A DNA stretch of 23,051 nt from Pseudomonadota bacterium (GTDB lineage Bacteria; Pseudomonadota; Alphaproteobacteria; Rhizobiales; Xanthobacteraceae), in NCBI GenBank assembly GCA_023390955.1, contig JAEWBW010000060.1, forward strand, positions 1-23,051, read 5' to 3'. The notes under the pieces were generated by a model, which was given only the letters and a program-made list of their open reading frames with translations, did no database searches and had not been told where the DNA came from. How positions within the stretch are numbered: the stretch's first letter is position 1; each line of letters opens with the position of its first letter. The position numbers were made by a program, and so were the translations under genes. Shown here piece by piece: positions 14,508 to 21,879 of the stretch.

Positions 14508-16760
14508 TCAGTGAGCAAGAAGCTGACGCCGGTTGAACACGAACAGGACCAGGCCGAGGAACAGCAGGATCAGTCCTGAGAACATCTTCAATTCAGCAGA
14601 GGTCGCGGTCTTCGGTAGCTGGATCGCGTCCGCGCCCGCCGACAGTTGCCGTGTCGCAGGCCGCGCGCTCGCATCGGCATGGCGCTCGCGGAGCGGAGCC
14701 GGCCGGATCTGTTGTTGCTCGCCGAACACCTTCTCGAAGATCCAGCCGGCCGGCAGGTTGACCGGCAATTCGCTCAGCTTGAGCGGTGCGCCCTCGGGAC
14801 GGCTCGGCGTCTTGTCGACGGCAACGAGGCTCGTCAGCCGCGTGACGATCTGGTGCTCCAGCGCCAGGGCCAAAATGGTCTTGTCGGCGGCTTCAGGCGT
14901 CACCTCACGCATGGTCCGTGCAACCTCGGCGTCGCCGATCTTGCGGTTGGCCCAGAGTTTTGAGAGGCCCTTGCCTTCGGCTGCATTCTGCAACGGCAGC
15001 GTCACGGACCACGGCCGGTCGCCGACGCGGCCCTTGATCTCCAGTGCTCCCGCGAGCTTGTCGAGCTTTGCGGCGAGCACCAGCGGCTCGTCGCGATAGA
15101 CATCGGGGATGATCGCCGGCGTGACGTCGGCGGTTGCACCCGTGAACTTGGCGCTGAGGCCGGTCACGGCCGGATTCTCCAGCTTGGCGAACAGCCCGCG
15201 CATGCGCTCCTCCACCTGGTCGACCGAGCCGATATGGGTGAATGCGCCGCGCCCCAGTTCGGACGCACGGGTCATCAGGTAGGTGTTCGGCGCGGACCCG
15301 ATGCCGACCATGAAGACACGCGAGCGGCCGCGCATCGCCGTGATCGTTTCGAACAATTGCTGCTCATTGCCGACCGCGCCGTCGGTCAGGAAAACGACCT
15401 GCCGCACCATGCCGGTGTCGCCGAGCCTGTCGGTCAGCGCCGCACGCATCGCCGGCACCATCTCTGTGCCGCCGCGGGCCTGCAGCGCATCCACGAAGGC
15501 GATCGCCTGCTTGACGTGCTCGGCATCGGCCGGCACCGAGGCCGTGAACAGCGTGTCCATGGTGTCGTCGAAGCGGATGACGTTGAAATGGTCGCCGGGT
15601 TGCAGCCGGCCGAGCGCGTAGCTGAGGCTCGCCTTGGCCTGCACGATCGAGGTGCCGCCCATCGAGCCGGAATTGTCGATCACGAACACCACCTCACGCG
15701 GCAGCGGCTTCGAGGTCGTCTGCTCGGCCGCGGGCGGGGTGACGAAAGCGAGCAGGTAATCGGCATCGCCGACGCGTTCGCGGAACAGGCCGACCGACGG
15801 CGCCTTCGCGGCGGCAGGCTTCCAGGTCAGCTCGAAATCGCGATCGGCGGGGACCACGCCGTCGGTGAGCGTCACGACGCGCGTTGTCGCGTCGGGACTG
15901 TCGACCTTGACGGCGTGATGATGGCTCTTGACCTCGCCGAGCGCGAAACCGGCCTGCAGGCGAACGGTGATGCTGGTCGGATTGACCGGCGCATTCCTGG
16001 CGGGATCGAGCACGGGCTGCGCGATGTGCTCGCGGTCCGGCACCGGGTCGGTGGTGGTCACGCCCCAGCCGGAGCCGTCGGGACGAAAACCGACGCTCTG
16101 CACGATCGGCGATGGATTGTAGCGGGGCCCGACCACGAGGGGCACGCGTAGCGAATACTCATTGCCGGACTGATGCACCGGCTCCTGATATTCGATCTGC
16201 ACCAGCACGGTTTCGCCGGGGCCGATATTGGCGACCGAGTTCGTGAACATGTTCGGGCGCTGCTGCTCGGTCAGCGCCGCCTTCTGCCCGGTGCGGCGCG
16301 CCTGCTCGTAGATCGCGCGGGCCTGTTGCCGCTCCTTGATGTCGCCGACGATGATGCGGTCACCGACCACCATTTTCAGCGTGTCGACGGCGCCGTTCGT
16401 GGCGAGGGGATAGAGGTAAGTGGCCTCGACCCAGTTCTGGGTGGGGTTGCGGAACACCTGGGTGACCCGGGCCCGCAGCGTCGGGCCGGAGACCGTGATG
16501 TCGACGTCGATGCCGAGCCGTACGGCTTCGGTGGTCCCGCCGTCATCTTTCAGCAGCAGGGTGCCGGCGCGAGCCTCGCCCGGCTGCAGCAGGCCGATGG
16601 GCTCGGGCGTCGCCGACCAGGCCGGCACGAAGGTCACGAGCAGGGCCACGAACCCGATCACGATCACCGCGATGCCCTGCGCCAGCAGGAACAGTCCCAC
16701 CCCGATCAGCTTCCGCAGCATCGGGTGCTCGTCACTGCCGGTCTCGTCATAGATGCTCAT
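14508..16760 (-). CDS. VIT and von Willebrand A domain sortase substrate
   Basis: This 750-residue envelope protein fits the family of proteobacterial sortase targets. An N-terminal membrane/signal segment (about residues 15-50, LRKLIGVGLFLLAQG onward, ending near WSA) leads to a VIT domain (about 75-200, TQVFRNPTQNWVEATYLYPL). A von Willebrand A domain at about 350-520 has a complete metal site: DNSGS (about 360), the Thr of GGTEM and the Asp of FLTDGA. The C-terminus is a sorting signal: LPKTA from 715, a hydrophobic helix, then Arg-Arg. ATG 16760 was chosen, with GGAG upstream; the open frame to 17126 overlaps the divergent regulator. VIT/VWA proteins bind protein ligands through the metal site; the ligand is unknown. 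The sortase gene follows after 100 nt. Confidence 0.93.
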   Translation of the reverse strand: MSIYDETGSDEHPMLRKLIGVGLFLLAQGIAVIVIGFVALLVTFVPAWSATPEPIGLLQPGEARAGTLLLKDDGGTTEAVRLGIDVDITVSGPTLRARVTQVFRNPTQNWVEATYLYPLATNGAVDTLKMVVGDRIIVGDIKERQQARAIYEQARRTGQKAALTEQQRPNMFTNSVANIGPGETVLVQIEYQEPVHQSGNEYSLRVPLVVGPRYNPSPIVQSVGFRPDGSGWGVTTTDPVPDREHIAQPVLDPARNAPVNPTSITVRLQAGFALGEVKSHHHAVKVDSPDATTRVVTLTDGVVPADRDFELTWKPAAAKAPSVGLFRERVGDADYLLAFVTPPAAEQTTSKPLPREVVFVIDNSGSMGGTSIVQAKASLSYALGRLQPGDHFNVIRFDDTMDTLFTASVPADAEHVKQAIAFVDALQARGGTEMVPAMRAALTDRLGDTGMVRQVVFLTDGAVGNEQQLFETITAMRGRSRVFMVGIGSAPNTYLMTRASELGRGAFTHIGSVDQVEERMRGLFAKLENPAVTGLSAKFTGATADVTPAIIPDVYRDEPLVLAAKLDKLAGALEIKGRVGDRPWSVTLPLQNAAEGKGLSKLWANRKIGDAEVARTMREVTPEAADKTILALALEHQIVTRLTSLVAVDKTPSRPEGAPLKLSELPVNLPAGWIFEKVFGEQQQIRPAPLRERHADASARPATRQLSAGADAIQLPKTATSAELKMFSGLILLFLGLVLFVFNRRQLLAH

Positions 16761-16895
16761 CTTGCTCGCTCCGAAATGCCCGTTTGGCCCGCTCCAATTC
16801 AGCCGGAGGGCCGTAATTTCGCGAGCAGAATGATCGGCAATGTTCCGCCGCCGCCCGCCGTGCGTGCGGTGCGGAGAGGGCGGGCCTGTCCGGTT

Positions 16896-16924
16896 TTGTG
16901 CTGGTTTGTCCGTCCTGCTAGGAT
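16896..16924 (+). promoter_or_regulatory. Candidate promoter of the XRE regulator gene
   Basis: TTGTGC (16896-16901) and TAGGAT (16919-16924) are separated by 17 nt and match the sigma-70 boxes at 3 to 4 of 6 positions. The predicted start of transcription near 16931 would leave a leader of about 11 nt holding the GGAG site. It lies in the 181-bp divergent region shared with the sortase-substrate gene. Confidence 0.3.
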
Positions 16925-16941
16925 GCCGCCCAGGAGCAGGG

Positions 16942-17709
16942 ATGACGATGCACACGCCGGACAAGCCGCTTTCGGACGAGCAAAGCCGGGAGGTCGGCGA
17001 GAAGATTCGCGAGGAGCTGGCAAAGCGCCGGATCTCCCGGCAGGCGCTGGCCGAGCAGGCCAAGCTCAGCCTGTCGACGCTGGAGAAGGTGCTCGGAGGC
17101 CGCCGCCCGTTCACCCTCGCCACCACGGTGCGGCTGGAGCAGGCGCTCGGTGTCTCCCTGCGCAGGAATTCGCCCGCACCGGTGTCGCCTCCAGCCGGGA
17201 ACGATGTCGCGCCCGACAGCCTCGGCTCCTATTCGCATCGCGCGGTGACGTGGCTCGAAGATCTCTACATCACGCTGCGTCCGTCATTCGGCGACAAGGA
17301 CGCGATCTTCGCCTACCGCACCGAGATCGTCTGGGAGCCGAAGGTGTCGTCGCTGGTGTTTCGCGAGGGCGAGCGCACGGACGCGGCCTACGAGCACACC
17401 GGCGAGGTCGCGGTGCCGCATCAATCCGGCTTCATCTATCTCGTCATCAACAAGCACGGCCAGCATCGCGTCATCACGGTGTCGCGGCCGACCGTCGACG
17501 GCTCGATGTACGGCATCATCTCGACGCTGCGTGCCGGTCCCGGCTCGCAGCTCACGCCGGTCGCGGCGCCGATCGCTTTCGTGCCTGCGAAGAATATCGA
17601 TAGCCCCACCGTCGGCCGGATCGCACCTGACAACGTCCACTATAAGCTTTATCGGGAGCACCTCCGACGGACGGTCGAGGAGTCCTTCGCACTGCTATTG
17701 CCTGCCTAG
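16942..17709 (+). CDS. XRE-family regulator with C-terminal beta-rich domain
   Basis: This 255-residue protein has a Cro/C1-type helix-turn-helix at about residues 16-70 (ISRQALAEQAKLSLSTLEKVL). A Pro-rich linker follows, then a domain of about 160 residues with many alternating beta strands (YITLRPSFGDKDAIFAYRTEI, SGFIYLVINKHGQHRVITVS). I do not recognise this C-terminal domain; it could be a ligand-binding sensor. The start is ATG 16942 with GGAG (16933-16936) at 5 nt; the open frame continues upstream to 16840 without a site. It is divergent from the VIT/VWA gene, an arrangement that often means the regulator controls its neighbour and itself from the shared 181-bp region. That link is inference. 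Confidence 0.82.
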   Translation: MTMHTPDKPLSDEQSREVGEKIREELAKRRISRQALAEQAKLSLSTLEKVLGGRRPFTLATTVRLEQALGVSLRRNSPAPVSPPAGNDVAPDSLGSYSHRAVTWLEDLYITLRPSFGDKDAIFAYRTEIVWEPKVSSLVFREGERTDAAYEHTGEVAVPHQSGFIYLVINKHGQHRVITVSRPTVDGSMYGIISTLRAGPGSQLTPVAAPIAFVPAKNIDSPTVGRIAPDNVHYKLYREHLRRTVEESFALLLPA

Positions 17710-17763
17710 CCGACTGGAATCCCCGACGAGGTTGCGACTGCGTCGACGATAGGATCATGCTGC

Positions 17764-19278
17764 GTGCCGCAAGCCGAAATGCAAGCCAGCGCCGATCGGC
17801 CATTGTTCTCAGTCATCATCCCGCTCGAATATCACCGCGGGCAGTGGGAGCAGTCCTGGCTCGGCTGGATGTCGCAGACCGTCGACCGTTCCCTCTATGA
17901 GGTCATTCTGATCGTGCCGCCGGACTTCTCCGCGCAAGCGGAACTGACGGCGTTGGCCGGCGACGCTGCGCGTTTCGAGTTCACGGGATCATCGCACGAT
18001 ATCGGGCTGTGTGCGTACGGCGCGACCAAGGCGCGTGGCCGGTATCTGTTCTTCACGGAGTCGCACTGCCGGCCCGAGCCTGACGTCATCGAACTCTGTG
18101 TCCGGGCCATCGCAGAACATCCGGAGTGGTCGGGATTCTCCTGCCAGTCGATTCCGATCTGCCACAACCGCCTGTCGGAGGCGGAAGCCACGATGTATCA
18201 AGCCGACATCGAATTCGGCATGAGGGTGCATCCCTGGCGGAAGGTGCTCGACCAATGCTTTGTGACCCGGCGCGATGTCTACGAGGAATGCGGCGGCTTG
18301 CGCGAGGAGCTCGGCCATTTTGCCGAATGGGTGCTTGCCGCCGCCTATCACGCGCGCGGCCATGCCATCGGTTATCTCGAGGAGGCGCGCTTCCACCATT
18401 ATTACGTCGGCGAGATCGGCGACCTCAAGAGGTTCACGCTCGATTTCGTCCAGGGAGAGATCCGCTATCTCAGTGAGAGCCGACAGGGACCTGGCAGCGA
18501 GCTCCTGGAAGTTCCCGTTGAATGGAGCTGCCAGGACAATTTCGATTCTGGCCTCGCGCGTGCTGCGTTTGCGGCGCTTCTGCGCGAGGGCTTATCGCGT
18601 CGAGGCCCGCGCAAATCTGGCGAGACGTGGTCGGGGCTTCGGCGCTGGGCCGGGCCTGCTCTGTTCGGCGATCGTGCCGCGCGCGCGACGGCATGGCTGG
18701 CCGCGGTGTACGCGCGTTGTTCCCTGTCGGTGATGGTGAGGGTCGGATCAACCGCGAGCCTCTCGCGGGAGCTGAAGAATTACATCGCGGCGCTGATCGA
18801 CCTTCAACGTCTCAATTGTATCACCCCCCTTCGCTCGATCAGCGGAAATGCCTTGCCGCGCCTCGGTGAAGGAGTGGCGGCCCAGGCCGGCTTTCACGCC
18901 ATGGAAACCTGGCAAGGCCGCGACTTTCGCTGGAGCGAGCCGGAGGCTGCGGTCCGAATCAACGTACGGTCCAGCCGCAAAATTGTCCGCATCGAATGCC
19001 TCGACGTGCGCGAGCCGCTGGATCGGATCGGTGTCCGCTTCTATTGCGACGGTGTGCGTATTCCGGAGACGTCGATCTCGGTTCTTGGCAATGCTTTCGA
19101 AGTGAGTCTCGAGCCGTCCCCATCGTCGACGCTCACCCTGGCGTGGACCTGTCCACGCTTTGCGGCCGTGGGAGATGTGCGCCGCCTGGGCTTGCCGGTT
19201 GCGGCCATCGACGTCGACGCAGGCGCTCCGTCGAGCGAGCGTCACGCCGCGCGGCTGGCATCCGCCAAAGCCAGCTGA
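17764..19278 (+). CDS. Glycosyltransferase-like protein with C-terminal beta domain
   Basis: This 504-residue protein begins with a GT2-like GT-A fold (FSVIIPLEYHRGQWEQSW at about 15-32, YEVILIVPP, then RYLFFTESHCRPEPD). The usual metal-binding DxD position reads TESH (98-101), so metal use may be altered. An acidic-Trp motif (HFAEWVLAAA) follows in the acceptor half. Residues about 376-490 form a separate beta-rich domain beginning GFHAMETW and ending CPRFAAVGDVRRLGLPVA, which resembles the C-terminus of the convergent sulfotransferase. The start is GTG 17764, with AGG 13 nt upstream; ATG 17779 is an alternative without a better site. It follows the regulator gene by 54 nt. A role in making a sugar polymer or glycoconjugate is likely; donor and acceptor are unknown. 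Confidence 0.8.
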   Translation: MPQAEMQASADRPLFSVIIPLEYHRGQWEQSWLGWMSQTVDRSLYEVILIVPPDFSAQAELTALAGDAARFEFTGSSHDIGLCAYGATKARGRYLFFTESHCRPEPDVIELCVRAIAEHPEWSGFSCQSIPICHNRLSEAEATMYQADIEFGMRVHPWRKVLDQCFVTRRDVYEECGGLREELGHFAEWVLAAAYHARGHAIGYLEEARFHHYYVGEIGDLKRFTLDFVQGEIRYLSESRQGPGSELLEVPVEWSCQDNFDSGLARAAFAALLREGLSRRGPRKSGETWSGLRRWAGPALFGDRAARATAWLAAVYARCSLSVMVRVGSTASLSRELKNYIAALIDLQRLNCITPLRSISGNALPRLGEGVAAQAGFHAMETWQGRDFRWSEPEAAVRINVRSSRKIVRIECLDVREPLDRIGVRFYCDGVRIPETSISVLGNAFEVSLEPSPSSTLTLAWTCPRFAAVGDVRRLGLPVAAIDVDAGAPSSERHAARLASAKAS

Positions 19279-19281
19279 CGC

Positions 19282-20550
19282 TCAACCGAGCCGCAGTCGT
19301 GCGATGGCGAAGCCGAGCTGCCGGGCATCGGGAGAGTTGGGGTCGAGAGCGCGCGGACTTCCCATCACCGGACATTGGAACGACAGAATGGCGCGGACCG
19401 CGTCGGGCCCCCAGGCGCTTAGGGGGATGTCGCTTTCGACGAGAATGCCGTCATCGTCTACGCGCTTGCGCAACTGCAGTGGCTGACCATTGATCGCGAT
19501 TTCGAGCTGGTTGAGCGCGTCCTCGTTGAAGACGTGCGATAGCAAGATCTGGAATCGCCCGGGCGTGGATGTCGCCACCTTCAGGTTCAGCGTGGCTGAC
19601 GGCGCGGAGCTCCAGCACAGCCAACGTCCTTCGTGGCATTCGCGCTCGTGCCAGCCGTCGCCGTGCAGGGGCTGATCCGGTGTGAAGCCGCCGGCTCCAA
19701 TCGAAGTCGCCAGCTTCGCCGCCTCCTTGCCGGACGGCAAATCGGCGAGTTTGCCTTCGAACAGCCGGCATGCCTCGTCATAAAGCCGCAGATCGAGCTC
19801 ATTCCATGAATGCAGGATTTTGAGCGACTGCGGATCGAGTTCGGCGATGCTCTCTCGCGGGGTGCGGTTGAGATGGGGGAGGGGGCCGATTGGTCCCCAG
19901 CCCATCATTCGTCCGAGCAGCCTCAGTGTCTCCGTTTGCCGTTCCAGAATGCCGGTGAGATCGATCCGGGCGAGATTGGTCAGTGCCGCGTCAAGCAGGC
20001 GCGGATCGTCATCGCGAAGAGCGGAGAATGAGGCGCCTGCCAATTGCCGCGTCTGGACATTGGCGAGCCAGTAGCGCGCGAGCGCTTCCTCCTCGTTGAG
20101 AAAACGCGCTGGCTCGAGGGCGCGTGCCCGCTGCTGATAGCAACGCCGCGCCGCGTATTCCTCGGCGCTCAGCTCAGTAGCGAGCGTCTGGAAGAAGGGC
20201 TCGCTGTGGCTCTGGAAAAAGTCAAAGGCCGAGACGCAGCGCGACATCGGTTCGCGCAGGATTGTGAAGATGGTCGGGCGGGTCGGGAACGTGTCGGCAT
20301 AGTCGAAACCGACATGTCCCGTCGCAAACAGCGCATTGCCGGGCTGTTGCGGGCCGCTCCGGGAATGCGCCTGAAACAGGACTCTGTCCACGGGGAAGCG
20401 GTTTGCCAAGATTCCCCGAAGCGAGACGCCCGCGGTCTTGCGGATGTGAAGAAAGAAAAACGGCCTTTCGGCCGTGGCCCCGTGTGGATCGGGAGCCGCC
20501 CCTGCGGACGGCTCCCGATGTTCGTGTTGTGGTGTAGAGACGCTAGCCAC
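19282..20550 (-). CDS. Sulfotransferase-like protein with C-terminal beta domain
   Basis: This 422-residue protein has the PAPS-binding features of the sulfotransferase-2 family: PFFFLHIRKTAGVSLR (30-45) for the 5'-phosphosulfate loop, and LREPMSRCVSAF (98-109) for the 3'-phosphate, with Arg99 and Ser107. Such enzymes move sulfate from PAPS onto carbohydrates. Residues about 290-422 form a second domain (GWHERECHEGRW onward, ending SPDARQLGFAIARLRLG) resembling that of the convergent glycosyltransferase. The only start codon in frame ahead of the PAPS loop is GTG 20550, which overlaps the stop of the ABC substrate-binding gene by 8 nt; a Pro/Gly/His-rich 29-residue leader follows. An intrinsic terminator lies within codons 26-34, so expression needs read-through or another start. 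Confidence 0.82.
   Translation of the reverse strand: MASVSTPQHEHREPSAGAAPDPHGATAERPFFFLHIRKTAGVSLRGILANRFPVDRVLFQAHSRSGPQQPGNALFATGHVGFDYADTFPTRPTIFTILREPMSRCVSAFDFFQSHSEPFFQTLATELSAEEYAARRCYQQRARALEPARFLNEEEALARYWLANVQTRQLAGASFSALRDDDPRLLDAALTNLARIDLTGILERQTETLRLLGRMMGWGPIGPLPHLNRTPRESIAELDPQSLKILHSWNELDLRLYDEACRLFEGKLADLPSGKEAAKLATSIGAGGFTPDQPLHGDGWHERECHEGRWLCWSSAPSATLNLKVATSTPGRFQILLSHVFNEDALNQLEIAINGQPLQLRKRVDDDGILVESDIPLSAWGPDAVRAILSFQCPVMGSPRALDPNSPDARQLGFAIARLRLG
20451..20475 (-). terminator. Intrinsic terminator of the ABC substrate-binding gene
   Basis: On the minus strand ACGGCC, a GAAA tetraloop and GGCCGT (20475-20460) are followed by TTTTCTTTC. This is a classic intrinsic terminator about 70 nt after the substrate-binding stop codon. 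It lies inside the sulfotransferase reading frame, where the U-tract encodes part of the FFFL strand. Confidence 0.85.
20488..20519 (-). other. Perfect 11-bp hairpin ahead of the terminator
   Basis: ATCGGGAGCCG (20488-20498) is exactly complementary to CGGCTCCCGAT (20509-20519) with a 10-nt loop. It lies between the substrate-binding stop codon and the U-tract terminator. It may protect the 3' end of the transcript. It is also inside the sulfotransferase frame, codons about 11-21. Confidence 0.65.
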
Positions 20551-21763
20551 CGGTCTCAGCGCTGATGATGTCGCCGAACAGCTCCCACTGGCCAGCCTTG
20601 AACCGCATCATCTTGAGCTGCTCGATCGGCGCGAAATCATTGGCGCCGGTGTTGACCTTGATGCCCGGGATCAGGGTGTCGGGCGTGAAGTCCTTCAGGC
20701 TTGCGGCCTGCTTCATCACGTTCTCCCGGGTCAGGTTGTCGCCGCACTGCTTCAGCGTCTGCACCATGGTCTGCGCTGCGGCATAACCATAGACCAGGTT
20801 GGCGTCGGCGATGTTGGCGCCCGGCATGTACTTGTCGACGAACGCCATGAACTTCTTCATGCCTTCGTCATCCTTCCACTGCGGGTCGGAGGCGTCCTTC
20901 AGGTAGCCCGCCGAGAGCACGCCTTCGGAAGCGTCGAGACCGGCCGGCTTCATGACCGCGCCGATCGAGATCGACACGTCGGTCATGACATGCATCGGCT
21001 TCCATTCGAGCTCGGCGATCTTCTTGATCGCTTGCGCGGCGAACTTCGGCGTGGAGATGTTGACGAAGACGTTGGCGCCGGTGCCCTTCAGTTTGACGAT
21101 GTGGGAATCGATCGAGGGCTCGCTGGTCTCGTAGCTCTCCTCGGCGACGATGATCGAGGACGACTTCTCACCGAACACGTCCTTCAGGCCGACGAGGTAG
21201 TCCTTGCCGAAATCGTCATTGGCATAGAACACCGCGACCTTGGCGTCGGGCTTGGCCTGCATGATGTACTTTGCAAAGATCCGTGCCTCGACACGGTAGC
21301 TCGGCTGAAAGCCCATGGTCCACGGAAACGCCTTCGGGTCGTTCCACTTGCTGGCGCCGGTGGCGAGGAAGAGCTGCGGCACCTTCTTGGAGTTGTGATA
21401 CTTCTGCACAGCGGTCTGGGTCGGCGTGCCCAGCGCGTTGAACACGAGGAACACCTCGTCGCTCTCGATCAGCTTGCGGACCTGCTCGACGGTTTTCGGC
21501 GGCGAATAGCCGTCGTCATAGGAAATCCAGTTGATCTTGCGGCCGTTGATGCCGCCCTGGTCGTTGATCATCTTGAAATAGGCTTCTTCGGTCTTGCCGA
21601 TGACGCCGTAGGCAGACGCCGGGCCCGAATAGGCCTCGACGTTGCCGATCTTGATCTCGGTATCGGTGACGCCGGTGTCATAGGCTTTCTGCGCGGAGGC
21701 CTGGGTTGCGAGCAACGTCAAAGCAGTTGCCGCGGCAAACAGGGACAGCTTCTTATTGTTCAT
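20543..21763 (-). CDS. Liv-type ABC transporter substrate-binding protein
   Basis: This 406-residue periplasmic protein has a signal peptide (MNNKKLSLFAAATALTLLA, cleavage after ASA at residue 24). A mature periplasmic-binding type I fold follows, with TDTEIKIGNVEAYSGPASAYG, IKWNDPK-like central segments (SKWNDPKAFPWTMGFQPS), FYANDDFGKDYLVGL, and a late VYGYAAAQTMVQTLKQC. It belongs to the branched-chain amino acid/amide/urea binding family that feeds LivHMGF-type importers. In Bradyrhizobium-type genomes such proteins often bind aromatic or other organic acids, fitting the acyl-CoA ligase next door. The ATG at 21763 with AAGGAA 7 nt upstream was preferred over a TTG at 21808. The leader carries four short direct repeats. 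Permease and ATPase genes are not in the window. Confidence 0.93.
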   Translation of the reverse strand: MNNKKLSLFAAATALTLLATQASAQKAYDTGVTDTEIKIGNVEAYSGPASAYGVIGKTEEAYFKMINDQGGINGRKINWISYDDGYSPPKTVEQVRKLIESDEVFLVFNALGTPTQTAVQKYHNSKKVPQLFLATGASKWNDPKAFPWTMGFQPSYRVEARIFAKYIMQAKPDAKVAVFYANDDFGKDYLVGLKDVFGEKSSSIIVAEESYETSEPSIDSHIVKLKGTGANVFVNISTPKFAAQAIKKIAELEWKPMHVMTDVSISIGAVMKPAGLDASEGVLSAGYLKDASDPQWKDDEGMKKFMAFVDKYMPGANIADANLVYGYAAAQTMVQTLKQCGDNLTRENVMKQAASLKDFTPDTLIPGIKVNTGANDFAPIEQLKMMRFKAGQWELFGDIISAETGG

Positions 21764-21798
21764 GAATATTTCCTTGGGATTCTTCTTGTGATGAGGCA

Positions 21799-21849
21799 GG
21801 CACTTCAAGGCAAGGCACTTCAGAGAAAAGGCAATTCAAGGCACGTCAA
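21799..21849. repeat. Four short direct repeats in the substrate-binding gene leader
   Basis: Related 9-10 base units occur four times: GGCACTTCAA (21799), GGCACTTCA (21814), GGCAATTCAA (21830) and GGCACGTCAA (21840). They fill the space between the acyl-CoA ligase terminator and the substrate-binding gene, where its promoter should be. They could be operator half-sites or a slippage product. Confidence 0.5.
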
Positions 21850-21877
21850 ACAAGAAAGCGCCCGCGAGGGGCGCTTT
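21847..21877 (-). terminator. Intrinsic terminator of the acyl-CoA ligase gene
   Basis: A perfect 9-bp stem, AAAGCGCCC with GGGCGCTTT (21855-21863 and 21869-21877), has a 5-nt loop. On the minus strand it is followed by the U-rich CTTGTTT. It begins 3 nt after the ligase stop codon and separates the ligase from the substrate-binding gene. Confidence 0.8.
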
Positions 21878-21879
21878 GG

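Noticed and set aside
15234..16151. Plus-strand open frame opposite the VIT/VWA gene
   Set aside because: Shadow frame; VIT and VWA motifs on the minus strand are decisive.
16173..17603. 476-codon plus-strand frame overlapping the regulator
   Set aside because: Its second half is the regulator gene read in another frame and its first half is antisense to the sortase substrate; neither shows a domain.
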